From: Alopecurus myosuroides
Lineage: Eukaryota > Streptophyta > Magnoliopsida > Poales > Poaceae
Direction: 5' to 3'
Assembly (NCBI GenBank): GCA_028641055.1
Contig: CM054062.1
Span: 19,587,639-19,651,638, forward strand
DNA: 64,000 nt
Part shown: positions 34,785-46,174 of the stretch, piece after piece
Position numbering within the stretch: the first letter of the stretch is position 1
Layout of the letters: each line of letters starts with the position of its first letter
Made by a program: the position numbers and the translations under genes
Notes under the pieces: model-generated
Told to the model about the DNA's origin: nothing
The model's database searches: none
The model's input: only the letters and a program-made list of their open reading frames with translations

Positions 34785-37700
34785 TGTAACATCCCAAGTC
34801 TGAAAAATAGCCTTTAGAATGTTTTGCTCTCTGTTATTTTATGTTTTGCATCATGGCATCATGTTGATTGCAATTGTTTTGTTTGTTTTCCATTTGTTTT
34901 TCTCTGTTTTCATTTGTTTTCCAACTGTTTTCATCTGCTTTCCTTTGTTTTCTATTTGAATTTCAAACCAAATTTCAAACCTTTTGTTTCATCCTTGTGA
35001 TGTTACAATTTCTAAAATGATATTTCAAAATAAAACAATTATTTGTTTCCATTAAAGTGTGATTCCAAACTATTGTTTTGTTTCTATAAAAATGCATCCA
35101 ATAATCAAACCCTTTCAAATTTAATTTGTTTTCCATTTGAAATTCCAAACCAACATCCAAATATTTGTTTCCAAATAATCCTATAATGATCACTTATTAA
35201 ATTGTTGCTTAATTCAATCAATCACTTTAGTCAATTAAATTCCAAATCACCTTTAAAATTCAAACAAAATGCATCAAACCAAAACCACTTTGAATTTATG
35301 AATATTATCTAAACCAATCAACTGCTTTAATCAAATTAACCATAGGGTTCACCCTATAAAGATGTTGTTTTCAATAATATTCATTCGATACTTAAAAATC
35401 TTTCAAATTTGGTTTAATTAACAAACAACATTTTAATTTGAAAACTTTTGGAAAAACCAGTTAGCAATTAGTTGCTATGTTAAAAACTAAGCTGACCATA
35501 ATTTTTTCCAAATTTTTGCTAACTTGGAAACCTACCTTTTCTTCCTATTTTGTTTCTGCAAAAAAAAAAATAAACAAACAGAAATAATAAAAGAGAGGGA
35601 GAGAGCACAGCAGCCCACCTAGCTAAGGCCAGCCCAACCCTTTTCCCTTCTTTCCACTTAAGCCCACCCCCCTTGGCCCAGTACCTCCCTCATGTCGCTT
35701 TCTTCCTCAACGAGCTGACGACAGCAGTACGACTGCCTCTCCTCCGTTTGATCATCCTCTGCCCCTCCCGATTGCTGCCGTACATGGCCCTAGCCCCTAT
35801 ATCTACCCTACCACCGAGCTCTGCTAACCCTAGTTCCTCTCCCCTAGCGCCGTCGCCTCTCCTCCATCTCCCCTCTCTTCTGGTTCTTGTTCCTCTGAAC
35901 CACCGAGACCCGCAACCACCGAGACGCCCACCTCTGCCTCCTCATCGCCGTCACCACGTCCACCTCGAGGGGCATCTGACGGCGGGAATGGACTCGCGGA
36001 TGCTCCAGCTACTGCCCCGCCTCTTCGCCGCTTGCTGGGAGACGGTGTGGTGGCCGCGGCGTCGCCGGCCACCGTCGCCCTCGTATCTGTCGACAGCAAC
36101 CTCGACGATCAGAAGCGAGGTGAGCATCGCCTCCTATTTTTCTCTCCCGTCCCTTTCTTGTTGTTCGCCTCCTCACCACGCACCAGCATCCACCCGCGAC
36201 CACCACCACGTCGCACACCCTCCACGGCGAGCCCAACAGCCATCTGCCGGCGGCAGCCATCCCTTCTGTCGAAACTGAATTTTGGTTCAGTTAAAATCAT
36301 AGCCTTTCTGAACCTTACCTGTGTTGCACGTCTGTACCTATCACACGAATCGAACCACCGCAGTGGTTAGCACACAGCGCACACGGCAGGGGGTCGCGGG
36401 ATCGATCCCCCCGCGGCGCATCTTTTTTTTTTTTGGGGATTATCTCTCCTTAGCCTGTGGCCCACCCGTCATAGTCCCTGTAGGCCAGCGCAGCTGCCAC
36501 GCCAGCGCCTGCGTGGCAGTGGCCCACAGGTCAGTGCCTGTGGGTACGTTCCAGCACGGTAACAAAGTATTAAAAAAACAAATCCGTTTTAATTTCTGTT
36601 TTTCTTTTAATTGGCAGAATAAACACCTAACTTGAAAATTCAATAACTTTAAATCTATAAACCCAATAAACAAAAACTTTATATGTTTTCTGTTCAAAAT
36701 TTAACAATCTTTCCAAATAACTTGTTTGTGTTCTGTTTTGAATTTTCAAAATGCAATTTAAATTCAAATTCAAATAATTCAAATGCCATTTGTAATAAAT
36801 CATAACTAAGTCATCCTATTTCCAAATAATGCAAACAAAATATGTTTTTCACACCATTTTGAATGTTCTATCCAAATATAATTTTTGTTTTCTGTTTTGA
36901 ATAATTAAAATTGCCTAAACAATTTAAATCTTGTTTAATTCATAATTAATTAATCCAAAGTCCAATTGCAAAATGTGAAACATGTAATCCAACTAAAATT
37001 TGATGTTCTTTTCAAATATAAACTTTGTTATTTGTTTTGCACACTCTAACTTGATGAAAACAATGTTTGTTGTGTGACCTGTCTAAGTAACCAAAACTTT
37101 CCAAAATTAACAAATAAATTCCAAACTTGTTCTATTCCTTTTTCCTTTGCATCCATCACTGTTAGTTGTTGTTATTTTTGCTGTTATCATCATGCATGCA
37201 TCATGTTTAACTACTTACACTTGTTAATCAAATGTAGATCATTGCTTCAACCTAAAGCATTTGCATCCATATGCAATTCTCATTGCATATGGATCCAATT
37301 AAATTGTGTTACTTTGTCAAGAAGGTTACTTTGATGCATCTATTAACATGACATGCATCATCCCCTGTTTGTGCACTATGCCATGTTATTGATTGTTTAT
37401 CTTTCTGCATCGTTTGTTTGCTTCTTCTCGGATACACGACGACGTTGAGACCGACGATACTTACGACACCCCTTCTAAGGAGTTAGCTCAGTACCAGGCT
37501 ACTGGGTTTTGCAGGCAAGTTATCACTCACATGAACCACTGTGCTCCTTTCAACATTGGTTACCGATACTTTCCGTTGTTCTTTTCTGCTAGCCTTAGTA
37601 GTAGTTGTTTCTGTTACGAACCCATCACATGAATCCCTTAAACCTGATATTGCCTCATCTCCCTTCCTACAACCATTGTTTGAGCCCGTGTCTTATTAGC

Positions 37701-39266
37701 ATGCTTAGGTTGTTTTGCTCGAGTCTGTTACCCGTTACTTTTCTGTTACTACTCTATTATGTTCTGGGGGCTCGATGTTTAATCAATCAATCATGCTAAT
37801 GTTACTATTAATAAATTTGATGATAAGGCACCGGCAGGAGGCCCTTTGTGGTTTTGAGGCCTGCTAGTGTCGACCCTAATAGGAAAAGGGTCTTGTCTAC
37901 TGATCCATGATGAGCGCACTACCCGCATTTGGGGAGTATGGGCTCCCCCTCAGTTTGACCCGATTCGCATCTCGTCCAAATCGCCTCATTTAGTTCGGGT
38001 TTTCCATTTGCTGCATGCATGATTTTGCGAGCCCTTGGATCCCGGGTGGAACTTTCGTAGTCGGCATATAGGGGGACACGGTCTTAGAGTGCTATGAGGG
38101 TCCATTTTCTTCTGGGCCCGAGTAGCCGTGCGCCCAAGGTGCTTTGGGCTTGATGCGAAGAAGGGTTGGATTGTGTTGAGTGCCCCGCTTGGTGGGAGGC
38201 ATTCCATCTGGCGGGATATTCATGAGTGTGGTTACTTTGGTGCATCCCTGCAGGGTAAATCTTCTCGAGAAGCCGTGTTTTCCGCGGTTATGGATTACTT
38301 GGTGAAAGTACTGGCTAACAAGTACTCAGGACAACTTAAACATAATGATCAAACATGTTACACCCCATGATTAATAACTTGACTAGTAACAGGTTGATGA
38401 CACAATAACTTGATTCACCTTTAACACAACTGTGTGAGTTATCCTCGGATTGCTTCTTTGGATAAGGGGCGAGATCCAGGATGGGTTTGTTTGAAGTTAT
38501 CTTTCAGTTGGTTACAATCCTCGATCTTATCTCTTTTCTGCTAGCCGGAAGTGTTAGAATCTCTGTAGTTGTTTAGCGCAGCCAGTTGCAGCATCTTTTA
38601 TATCCCCTTTCTTCCGTTGAACCAAGGTTTCTGTACTTGGTGTTGACGGGTTACACTTTGGTGAACTGTGAGTCTTGCTTGCCAGTACGTTTATGTACTG
38701 ACCCCTTTGGGGCTGTGGTTTCCGCAGACCTACGTTTCCGAAGATCTACATGGTGGCTACTACGTGGAGTATGACGAGACTGCTGACGAGTAGATAGCGG
38801 ACCCGGGCAGGATCCGAGACTTCGTGGATGGGCTCCGTCTGTTTGTTTCCGGCCTCTTAGGCCTTTTTGGTTCTTGTCTGTACTCAGACATGTTGAATGC
38901 TTCCGCTGTATTGTAATGATGTATTGTTGGGGCATGTGCCCTCTGAATGATTGTATTTGCTATCTCTGCTCTAATGAGAGCCATTTGCAACTTATTTCAA
39001 TCTTTTGTGTCGTAGAGATCTGTTGTGATATCACTTGTTAAACGCCGTTGACGTACCATGTGTGTATGGTTTGAAGTACGTCGACGGAAGTGCCTTTGAT
39101 CTCTAGTGGATAGTTTACATCGACGGTGGAATAGCAGGGCTTGTGGTGTCGCGCATAAGCGCAGGCCTACCAGGAAGCTGGGACGTGGGAGCAGTTATGC
39201 CCCATAATCCAAGCATCTGCTATCCAGTTCGTACGGTGAGTATCCCCTAGAAATCAGGGTGCGACA
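34785..39266 (+). repeat. 3' LTR of giant-LTR element (4482 bp)
   Basis: Same sequence as 29128-33608 apart from one more A in the A-run near 35560 and C for A at 37079 (A at 31421 in LTR1). Other differences may have escaped the eye. Confidence 0.93.
36354..36434 (+). ncRNA. tRNA-like Pol III promoter module in 3' LTR (SINE-like)
   Basis: Second copy of the module at 30696-30776, unchanged, again ending in a run of twelve T. Confidence 0.4.
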
Positions 39267-39271
39267 ACTAT
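39267..39271. repeat. Target-site duplication ACTAT (right)
   Basis: Pairs with 29123-29127. Confidence 0.9.
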
Positions 39272-39912
39272 GATCATAGCCGTGTTCCCGGTAATGGATA
39301 ACTTCGAGCAGCTGCACAAGGATGGACAGAAGAATCTCAACACCGTTTTGAAGAAGTAAAATTTGGCTAAGGGAAACATTAGTTGTGGTGCTCATGGGTG
39401 TGTACCATGGTGCCAATCTTTGAAAGAAAACTCTTTTTCAAAAGTGTTAGGGAAAAACTTGCTTTCCGCAAATAGCCTAAACTCCACCAAGCCAGATATG
39501 CATGTAGTTTAGACTTGCCATTTTATATCCACCATAGTGTCATTTGCCAGTACATTGTTTGTACTGAATATCCTTTGGGGGCTGCATATTCCAACGTGCA
39601 GGAAATTCCGAGGATGAAGTTTGATCAAGTGTTTGGACTCGAGTCTACACCCAACATGTAATGCCTGTGGCACATGATTGAAGATGGAGGTTCATTGATA
39701 CTTTTATTTCTGCTGTTTAGAACTCTGATTTTTGCTAGTCTTTCAAGACTATGCACTTTGTAATAAAGCTATACTTGGCTATTCTGTATCTTTGTAATAA
39801 TTTTGATACTTCTGCAATGATACTTTACATTTTGTTCTGTGGTGCTAGCATTGATCCAGGGACTAGCACTTAACACAGTAGTTCTTGCATTATTAAATGC
39901 GAGGGCGCTACA

Positions 39913-39917
39913 GAAAT
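39913..39917. repeat. Target-site duplication GAAAT (right of solo LTR)
   Basis: Pairs with 25362-25366. Confidence 0.85.
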
Positions 39918-40160
39918 ACGCCACATGGAAACAAAATGGTGCCACGTTGCCTTCTTCTGGGACGAAATCGGTTCGTCCCGGGCTACCCAGCGACATTTTT
40001 CCGTCGCGAGTCTCGACCAATCAGGCGAAAGCATGTGGACCAATCAACATACGCCACATGGAAACAAAATAGCGCTAAATCTCCTTCTTCTGGGACGAAA
40101 TCTGCTCGTCGCGGGCTACCCAGCGACTTTTGTTTTCGTCGCTAAACTCGTGGCACGTGC
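39918..40160. repeat. Direct repeats in the DNA-transposon relic
   Basis: A unit of about 125 bp occurs twice (from about 39918 and from about 40048): ACGCCACATGGAAACAAAAT, then CTTCTTCTGGGACGAAATC, then CGGGCTACCCAGCGAC. Such clustered motif repeats are typical of subterminal regions bound by transposase. Confidence 0.7.
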
Positions 40161-40627
40161 AACAACCAAATGGTGCCACGCAACATCTTTTCCATGACGT
40201 TTTTTTTCCGTCTCGGATTTGGGTGATGTCATCACCGTGCCGGGGAAGTTATTTTTACGTCGTCTAATCGCCCACTCATAGTAGGCCACGTTGGTTGGGC
40301 ATACATCGCCACGTGTCGGTATTTGACTTGACGGATTTTTACGTTACGTTACTATGATGTCTGTTTTGGTGCTATTTGGGTGGTTACATCACCGTTATAA
40401 TTGCCAATTGCACACAGGCAGAAAAAAACCACATAACATGCATCAAATACTTAGTTTTTCTCACAGAATATCAAACCAACATACAGAACCACAGTTTCAA
40501 GGACCACGCATCTACTTAGCCAACATCTCAAGTATGGCAACTCCTTCTAGTTGAGATTTCTTTAGCGCAGTTATTGCTTCTGAATGTCTTCCATATCAAC
40601 TACAAACTTCAGCCTCAGTTGCTCGGA

Positions 40628-40816
40628 TTATGCTTTCTCCCTCCTCATATCAGCAATTGTTCTGCGCACATTCACATAAAGCTGTGGTTTAGGCTCAGAC
40701 TGTGAAAGACATGATTCCACACGGACCTTCTTTGAGAAAGTATGCTTTCCACTCTTCGGCATGACAACTTCACTATCATCCTCGTCCTCAACCTCTGAAG
40801 CAAATCGAGACATCAC
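40628..40816 (-). pseudogene. Exon-like acidic peptide of the DNA-transposon relic
   Basis: A 62-residue minus-strand frame with an acidic cluster (EVEDEDDSEVV) and a basic C-terminal end (VRRTIADMRREKA). A pyrimidine tract and AG precede it on the minus strand, so it may be an exon. I do not recognise a domain. It may be part of the second protein of a CACTA-like element. Confidence 0.3.
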
Positions 40817-40834
40817 CCTTTTGTTTCTTGCCTA

Positions 40835-41262
40835 TCAAGCATGCAAAGAAAATAGATGAAAATAACAGATAACAAGAATGTACAGAACATAGATGAAACT
40901 AGCAGATGACAAGCATGTACACAAAATCGATGAAAACAAGCAGATTATAGTCAAACAACTGTGTGTGTCATGAACTAGCTGATGAGAAGCATAGACGAAA
41001 CAGCAGGTGTCAAGCATGTGAGGAAGATAGATGAAAATAGCAGATGGCAAGCATGTACAAAAAAATTGATGAAAACTAGCATATTATAGTCAAACAACGG
41101 TGTGTGTCATGAACTAGCTGATGAGAAGCATAGATGAAACAACATGTGTCAAGCATGTGAGGAAGATAGATGAAAATAGCAGAGGACAAGCATGTACAAA
41201 AAGTTGATGAAAACTAGCATATTATAATCAACCAACTGTGTGTGTAATTAACTAGCAGATAT
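40835..41262. repeat. Tandem repeat, period about 138 bp, about three copies
   Basis: The block ATTATAGTCAAACAAC then GTGTGTGTCATGAACTAG recurs at 40944, 41083 and 41221 with small changes. GATGAAAA and CAAGCATGTAC motifs recur between them. It lies between the two coding remnants, possibly in an intron. Confidence 0.8.
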
Positions 41263-41470
41263 ATGGAAACCATGTTGAAATGACAACGACAGCCTTAATT
41301 ACTATAAGTGGGTTTCACGGCCTTAATTAGCTTGCCAAAACGTCTTATAGTATGGAATAGAGTAAGTAGCACAAAATATATGGCGCCACATTGATCAAAC
41401 AGTTCAACACAAGATAAGAAAGCTGCACCCTAGTTGTTGCGATATCATGACAGAATGTTGAGCTACCGGG

Positions 41471-41821
41471 TTAGGGAATAACCTGCAGCTCATTATCCAC
41501 GCTGGATTGTGATTGATATGTCACGACTCCTTCAGTGGCATCTGATTCCTCTTCAACATCATACACAGACATGTACTGAGATCTAGAGTCTTGCTTCTGG
41601 GTCTTTTTGGGGGGGGGGGGGGGTACAGTAGGACATGAAAGAAAACTTGCTGGCTTTACGCCCAGTTCATGCATCTTTGCATTGTTTGCCATTATAGTTC
41701 TGGCACGCTCTTCTTCAATGGGGTGTAGTGGCGGTCCTAACATGAATAAAGAACTAAAAGTAAAGTACAAATATAACGCTTCATTAGAACCTAATACAAC
41801 ATAAATAATTAAGGCACTCAT
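41471..41821 (-). pseudogene. Transposon-associated protein fragment
   Basis: A 116-residue minus-strand frame. The segment EEERARTIMANNAKMHELGVKPA resembles a short motif repeatedly seen in plant En/Spm-type transposon proteins (an Arg-x3-Ile ... Asn-Asn-x3-Leu-Gly pattern). A proline run follows, encoded by the G-run at 41609-41622. The first 30 residues may be intronic. The match is weak and from memory. Confidence 0.35.
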
Positions 41822-43011
41822 CTTGTAAGAACAGTCCAGTGCAAGTAATATAAATTATGATCCTAACTAAGACTGATAGGATCACAAACAAAGTGAAATT
41901 AAACCTAATCGTAGTATACAAGCTAGATTGTTGCAAATGAGCAAAGTTTTACCAAGCAAGAAGGCCCCCCTTCCTATTTCCGTTACAAGAAACCGTTTAG
42001 AGAGATTTATTGCATCAAACATTAGCAGTATAATTAGGATAATAATGAAGCATCGAACATACGTTTAAACAGACAACCAATTTAGAAAGATTAACTGCAT
42101 CGAACATAAGCTGGATAATAAGGAAGCATCAAACATACAATTAAATAGACAAAAGAAATTTAGAGAGAATAGCTTCCTGCATCTTTAGGGTCTTCTGTCT
42201 TGCTGTGTTTCTCGCCTTCAATCTTCACTCATTTCAGCGTGCTTGCAGACATTGATGGTGATGTTGCGGCGAGGTTGGAGACGAGGTGGCAGATCTGGAT
42301 GTACGGCGAGGTCGGTGGCTGACCGGCAAACACGGCGTCGAGGTGGCTGACCGGCGAGCACGACGCGAGGTGGAAGATAACGTACGGCAAGGTTGGAGAT
42401 GATTAGGCAGACAGGCGATCACAACGGCGAGGTGTCGAATCTGGACGACGAAAAGGCCGGTGATGTGGCAGATCTGGAGGGTGATCTCGACGGCGACGAG
42501 GGAGTTCTGGAAAGCGAGCTATACGGTGAGGTGTGAGACCGGGGAAATAGAGGATCTGTTTTGGGAGGACAAGGGGGACTGGATATTTCGAAATGGTGGC
42601 TTTCTCTTTCAGCGAGAGGGCCGACGAGCGGATAAGCCAGGGTTTCGGAACGATTACAGAAATTCCCTCTAGGCTAAAGGTTGCCAGTTGTGTGCGGGAG
42701 GGCTGAGAAGTAAATTATCCTTGCACAAAAAAATTTGGGCGGGCTGTCCTAGCACGAACTTTTCGGAGCGACGCGATATTTTGGCGGAACTGCGGGAAAA
42801 TTTGCTAGCCGTCCGATGCTGATGGGTGGCCTACAAAAATTGAGCATTTATGCAATTATTTAGTACTAAAGATTGTGAAAAAGTCTCGAAAGTATTTACC
42901 TAAAATCCTGGAAAGGGTCAATTATGTGGACTACTACTACATGATGATTGGTGGCTTGAACTTTCCTAGCCATTGGATGCTAGTCAACTTTTTTGTCTAA
43001 ACCTATCACCG

Positions 43012-45890
43012 GTGTCGGAAGGGGGTAGACCACTATTTTTTTTGCTTGGTTCTGTTAAGTTAGGCCATAGTTACATGGATAACCCAAATCTAGATCTACT
43101 TGTAATAAGATTCCCTCTAGTTTGCCTGAAGAAACCATAGCCATGATGGGGGGGAAAACGGAACTGCCGTTCTACACCCTCTACATGAGTCGGAAGGGGG
43201 TTGAAAATTGGAACCAATTTCTTGGTTTTGTCAGGTTAGGCACAAGGAACACCCAAGACAATGGTAGCGCCCCCCTCTTGGCAAGATTTCCCTAGTTCCG
43301 TCAGATCCGGGACTTTCGGGCTCTAAGTAGTCCTCGCACATGCTGAGAGAATCTGACGCCGGTGATGTGCGCCCTAACACAGAGAGCGAGGGAATCTTGC
43401 GCATCCAAGACCCATGACACACTCTAAGACACATGGTATGGCATACTCTGGGATTTGGTGGCATTCGGATGATCTGGAGCCCCCTCTCCGGAGAAACCAT
43501 AGCCCCGCTGTGAAAAAAGACGAAATGGCCGTTCTGGCCCCTCTATGTGAGCCGGAAGGGGATAGCAAAGTGGAACCAATTGCTTGTTTGTGTTAGGTCA
43601 GTCCCAATGAACACCCAACACAATTGTATGTCCTACCTCTTGGCAAGATTCCCCCAGTTCCATCAGATCTGGGAGTTTTGGGCTCTAAGTAGTCCTCGAA
43701 CTCGCCAGAGAGAATCCGACGCCGGTGAATCCCTAATACTGGGAGCGAGGGAATCTTGGGAATACAAGACCCATGCCACACTATAACACACGTGGTATGA
43801 CATACCATGGGATTTGGTGGCATTCAAACGATCTCGAGCCCCCTCTCCGGAGAAACCATAGCCCCAATGAGGAAAAAGATGGAACTGTCGTTCTGGCCCC
43901 TCTACGTGACCCGGAAGGGGGTAGCAAAGTGGAACTAATTGCTTGGTTGTGTTAGGTTGGGCCCAAGGAACACCCAAGACAATGTTTGGGCCCACTGTTT
44001 GGCAAGATTTCCCCAGATCCGTCAGTTCCGGGAGTTTCGGGCTAATCCTGGAACCGGCAGAGAGAATATGACGCCGGTGAGCCCTAACACAGAGAGCAAG
44101 GGAATTTTGTCCATCCAAGACTGATGAAACACTCTACCACACATGGTATGGCATAACATGGGATTTGGTGGCATTCAGACGATCCAGAGCCCCCTCTCCG
44201 GAGAAACCATAGACCCGATGTGGAAAAAGACGGAACTGCCGTTCTGGCCACTCTACATGAGCCGGAAAGGGGTAGAAAAGTGGAACCAATTGCTTGTTTG
44301 TGTTAGGTTAGGCCCAAGGAACACTCAAGACAATGTTGGGCCCACATGTTGGCAAGATTCCCCGAGTTCCGTCGGTTTCGGGAGTTTCGGGCTCTAAGTA
44401 GTCCTTGAGCACGCCAGAGAGAATCTGACGCCGGTGAAGCCCTAACAGAGAGAGAGAGGGGAATCTTGGGAATCCAAGACCCATGACACACTATGACACA
44501 CATGGTATGGCGTACCTTGGGATTTGGTGGCATTCAGACGATCTAGAGGCCCCTCTCCGGAGAAACCATGGCCCCGATGGGGAAAAATACGGAACTGTTG
44601 TTCTGGCCCCTCTACGTTAGGCGGAGGGGGGTAGCAAAGTGGAACCAACTGCTTGGTTGTATTAGGTTAGGCCCAAGGAACACCAAAAAAAATGGTAGGG
44701 CCCACCTCCTAGCAAGATTCCCGCCATTCCGTGAGATCTGGGAGTTTCAGGCTCTGAGTAGTGCTGGAACCCGTGAAAGAGAATGCGGCGCCGGTGAAGC
44801 CATAACACAAAGAGTGAGGGAATCTTGGGCATACCAGACCCATGCCACTATCTAACACATATTGTTTGGCATACCCTAGGATTGAGTGGTAATTCAGACG
44901 CTCCGGAGCCCCTCCCCGGAGAAACCCTAGGTCTGTTGTAGAAAAAGAAGAAACTGCCGGTCTAGCCCCTCTACGTGAGCCGGAAAGGGGTAGAAAAGTG
45001 GAACTAATTGCTTGGTTGTGTTATTTTAGGCCCAAGTAACACCAAATAAAATGGTAGGACCCACCTCTTGGCAATATTTCCCCCTGTTTCGTCAGATTCG
45101 GGAGTTTCGGGCTCTAAATAGTTTTGGAACCCGCTAGAGAGAATCCGACGCCGGCGAAGGCCTAACACATAAAGAGAGGGAATGATGGGCATCCAAGACC
45201 CATGACACACTATAACACACATGGTATGGCATACCATGGGATTTGGTGGTATTCAGACGATCTAGAGCTCCTCTCCGGAGAAACCCTAGCCTCGCTGGGA
45301 AAACGGACGAAGCTGTCGTTCTGGCCCCTCTACGTGAGCCGGAAAGGGGTAGAAAAGTGGAACCAACTGCTTGGTTGTGTTAGTTTAGGCCCAATGAACA
45401 CCAAAGACAATGGTAGGGCCCACCTCTTGGCAGGATTCCCCCTGTTTCGTCACATCCGGGATTTTCGGGCTCTGAGTAGTCCTTGAACCCGCTAGAGAGA
45501 ATCCAACGCCGGTGAAGCCATAACACACTGAGTGAGGAAATGTTGGGCATCCAAGACCCATGAAACACTCTAACACACATGGTATGTCATACCATGGGAC
45601 TTGGTGACATTCAGACGATCCGGAGGCCCCTCTCCGGAGAAACCATAGCCCCGCTAGGGATTAAGACGGAACTGCCCTTCTGGCCCCTCTACGTGAGCCG
45701 AAGGGGGTAGCAAAGTGGAACCGACTGCTTGTTTGTGTTAGTTTAGGCCCAATGAACACCCAAGACAATGGTAGGGCCCACCTCTTGGTAATATTCCCCG
45801 AGTTACGTCAGTTCCAGGAGTTTCGGGCTCTAAGTAGTCCTGGAACCCGCCAGAGAGAATCCGACGCCGGTGAAGCCCTAACACAGAGAG
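43012..45890. repeat. Satellite-like tandem array, period about 359 bp, about eight copies
   Basis: The anchor GAAACC in CTCCGGAGAAACCATAG occurs at 43131, 43493, 43852, 44203, 44562, 44921, 45280 and 45639. The spacings are 362, 359, 351, 359, 359, 359 and 359. Other constant blocks are GGATTTGGTGGCATTCAGACG, GACGCCGGTGAAGCCCTAAC and GGGAGTTTCGGGCTCTAAGTAG. The first copy is degenerate. The last is cut after about 250 bases by the Tat-B insertion. The open frames inside are products of the repeat and do not look like protein. I do not recognise the unit. Confidence 0.93.
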
Positions 45891-46174
45891 TGTCGTGGGA
45901 AAGTCACGGCTAATGTTACCGGAGGTAACTTAGGTTTGGGTAGACCGAATCTGGTGTTTGGGAGAGCGTTTAGCTCAGATCGGACACAAGGTTTATCCTG
46001 GTTCAGCCTCTCCATTGGAGATAATAGCTTACTCCAGCCGGCCCATTACCACTACAATCGCTAGCCCATCAATGACACCCGGCCCATTACCACATTACCA
46101 GGTCTCGCGTGAACTTACTCCAGCCGGATCTTTGTTCCTCTGCATGGGCCTGCCGGGTTATTATCCCCCCAACA
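45891..46174 (-). repeat. 3' LTR of Tat-B (284 bp)
   Basis: On the minus strand TGTTGGGGGGATAATAACC...CCCACGACA. The + strand start TGTCGTGG and the block GGTTTATCCTGGTTCAGCC match the style of the Tat-A LTR. The outer boundary is fixed by the satellite unit. The length is short for this lineage, so an internal deletion is possible. Confidence 0.7.

Larger units (their letters stand above)
29128..39266 (+). mobile_element. Non-autonomous giant-LTR Gypsy derivative (LARD-like)
   Basis: Two LTRs of 4481 and 4482 bp enclose an internal region of only 1176 bp (33609-34784). The element is complete: ACTAT duplications, an initiator-Met-type primer site at 33611 and a purine tract before LTR2. The internal region keeps short pieces of a Gypsy pol of the chromovirus/Tekay kind but no complete enzyme, so mobility must depend on proteins supplied by other elements. 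The LTR length recalls the barley LARD Sukkula (about 4.5 kb by memory), but I cannot claim identity. I found only one substitution and one A-run length change between the LTRs. Confidence 0.93.
25367..39912 (+). mobile_element. Solo LTR (about 3.07 kb) of a TGTAACATCCC Gypsy family, with two nested insertions
   Basis: Starts TGTAACATCCCAGG and ends GGGCGCTACA, flanked by GAAAT on both sides. Without its guests it consists of 25367-27026, 28360-29127 and 39272-39912. No internal region is present, so it is a solo LTR left by LTR-LTR recombination. It shares layout and short blocks (TGCCAGTAC...TTTGTACTGA...CTTTGGGGGCTG near 39545) with the 4.48-kb LTRs nested inside it. A GC-rich island lies at 25730-26420. 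Confidence 0.82.
39918..42980 (-). mobile_element. DNA-transposon-like relic, right piece
   Basis: Continues 24951-25366. From 39918 to about 40350 there are repeated blocks containing GGGACGAAATC, CGTCGC and GCGACTTTT. Then come minus-strand coding remnants (40628-41821), AT-rich introns or spacers, and a GC-rich minus-strand 5' part (42230-42700). This layout suits an autonomous or once-autonomous class II element read on the minus strand. The terminal inverted repeats were not found, and the boundary with the satellite at about 43000 is approximate. Confidence 0.45.

Noticed and set aside
40835..41262. CRISPR-like repeat-spacer array
   Set aside because: The repeats are long tandem units with related spacers in a plant repeat context and there are no cas genes; it is a minisatellite.
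43663..44118. 151-residue frame in the satellite
   Set aside because: Similar frames appear in each unit with shifted ends, so they come from the repeat and not from selection for a protein.
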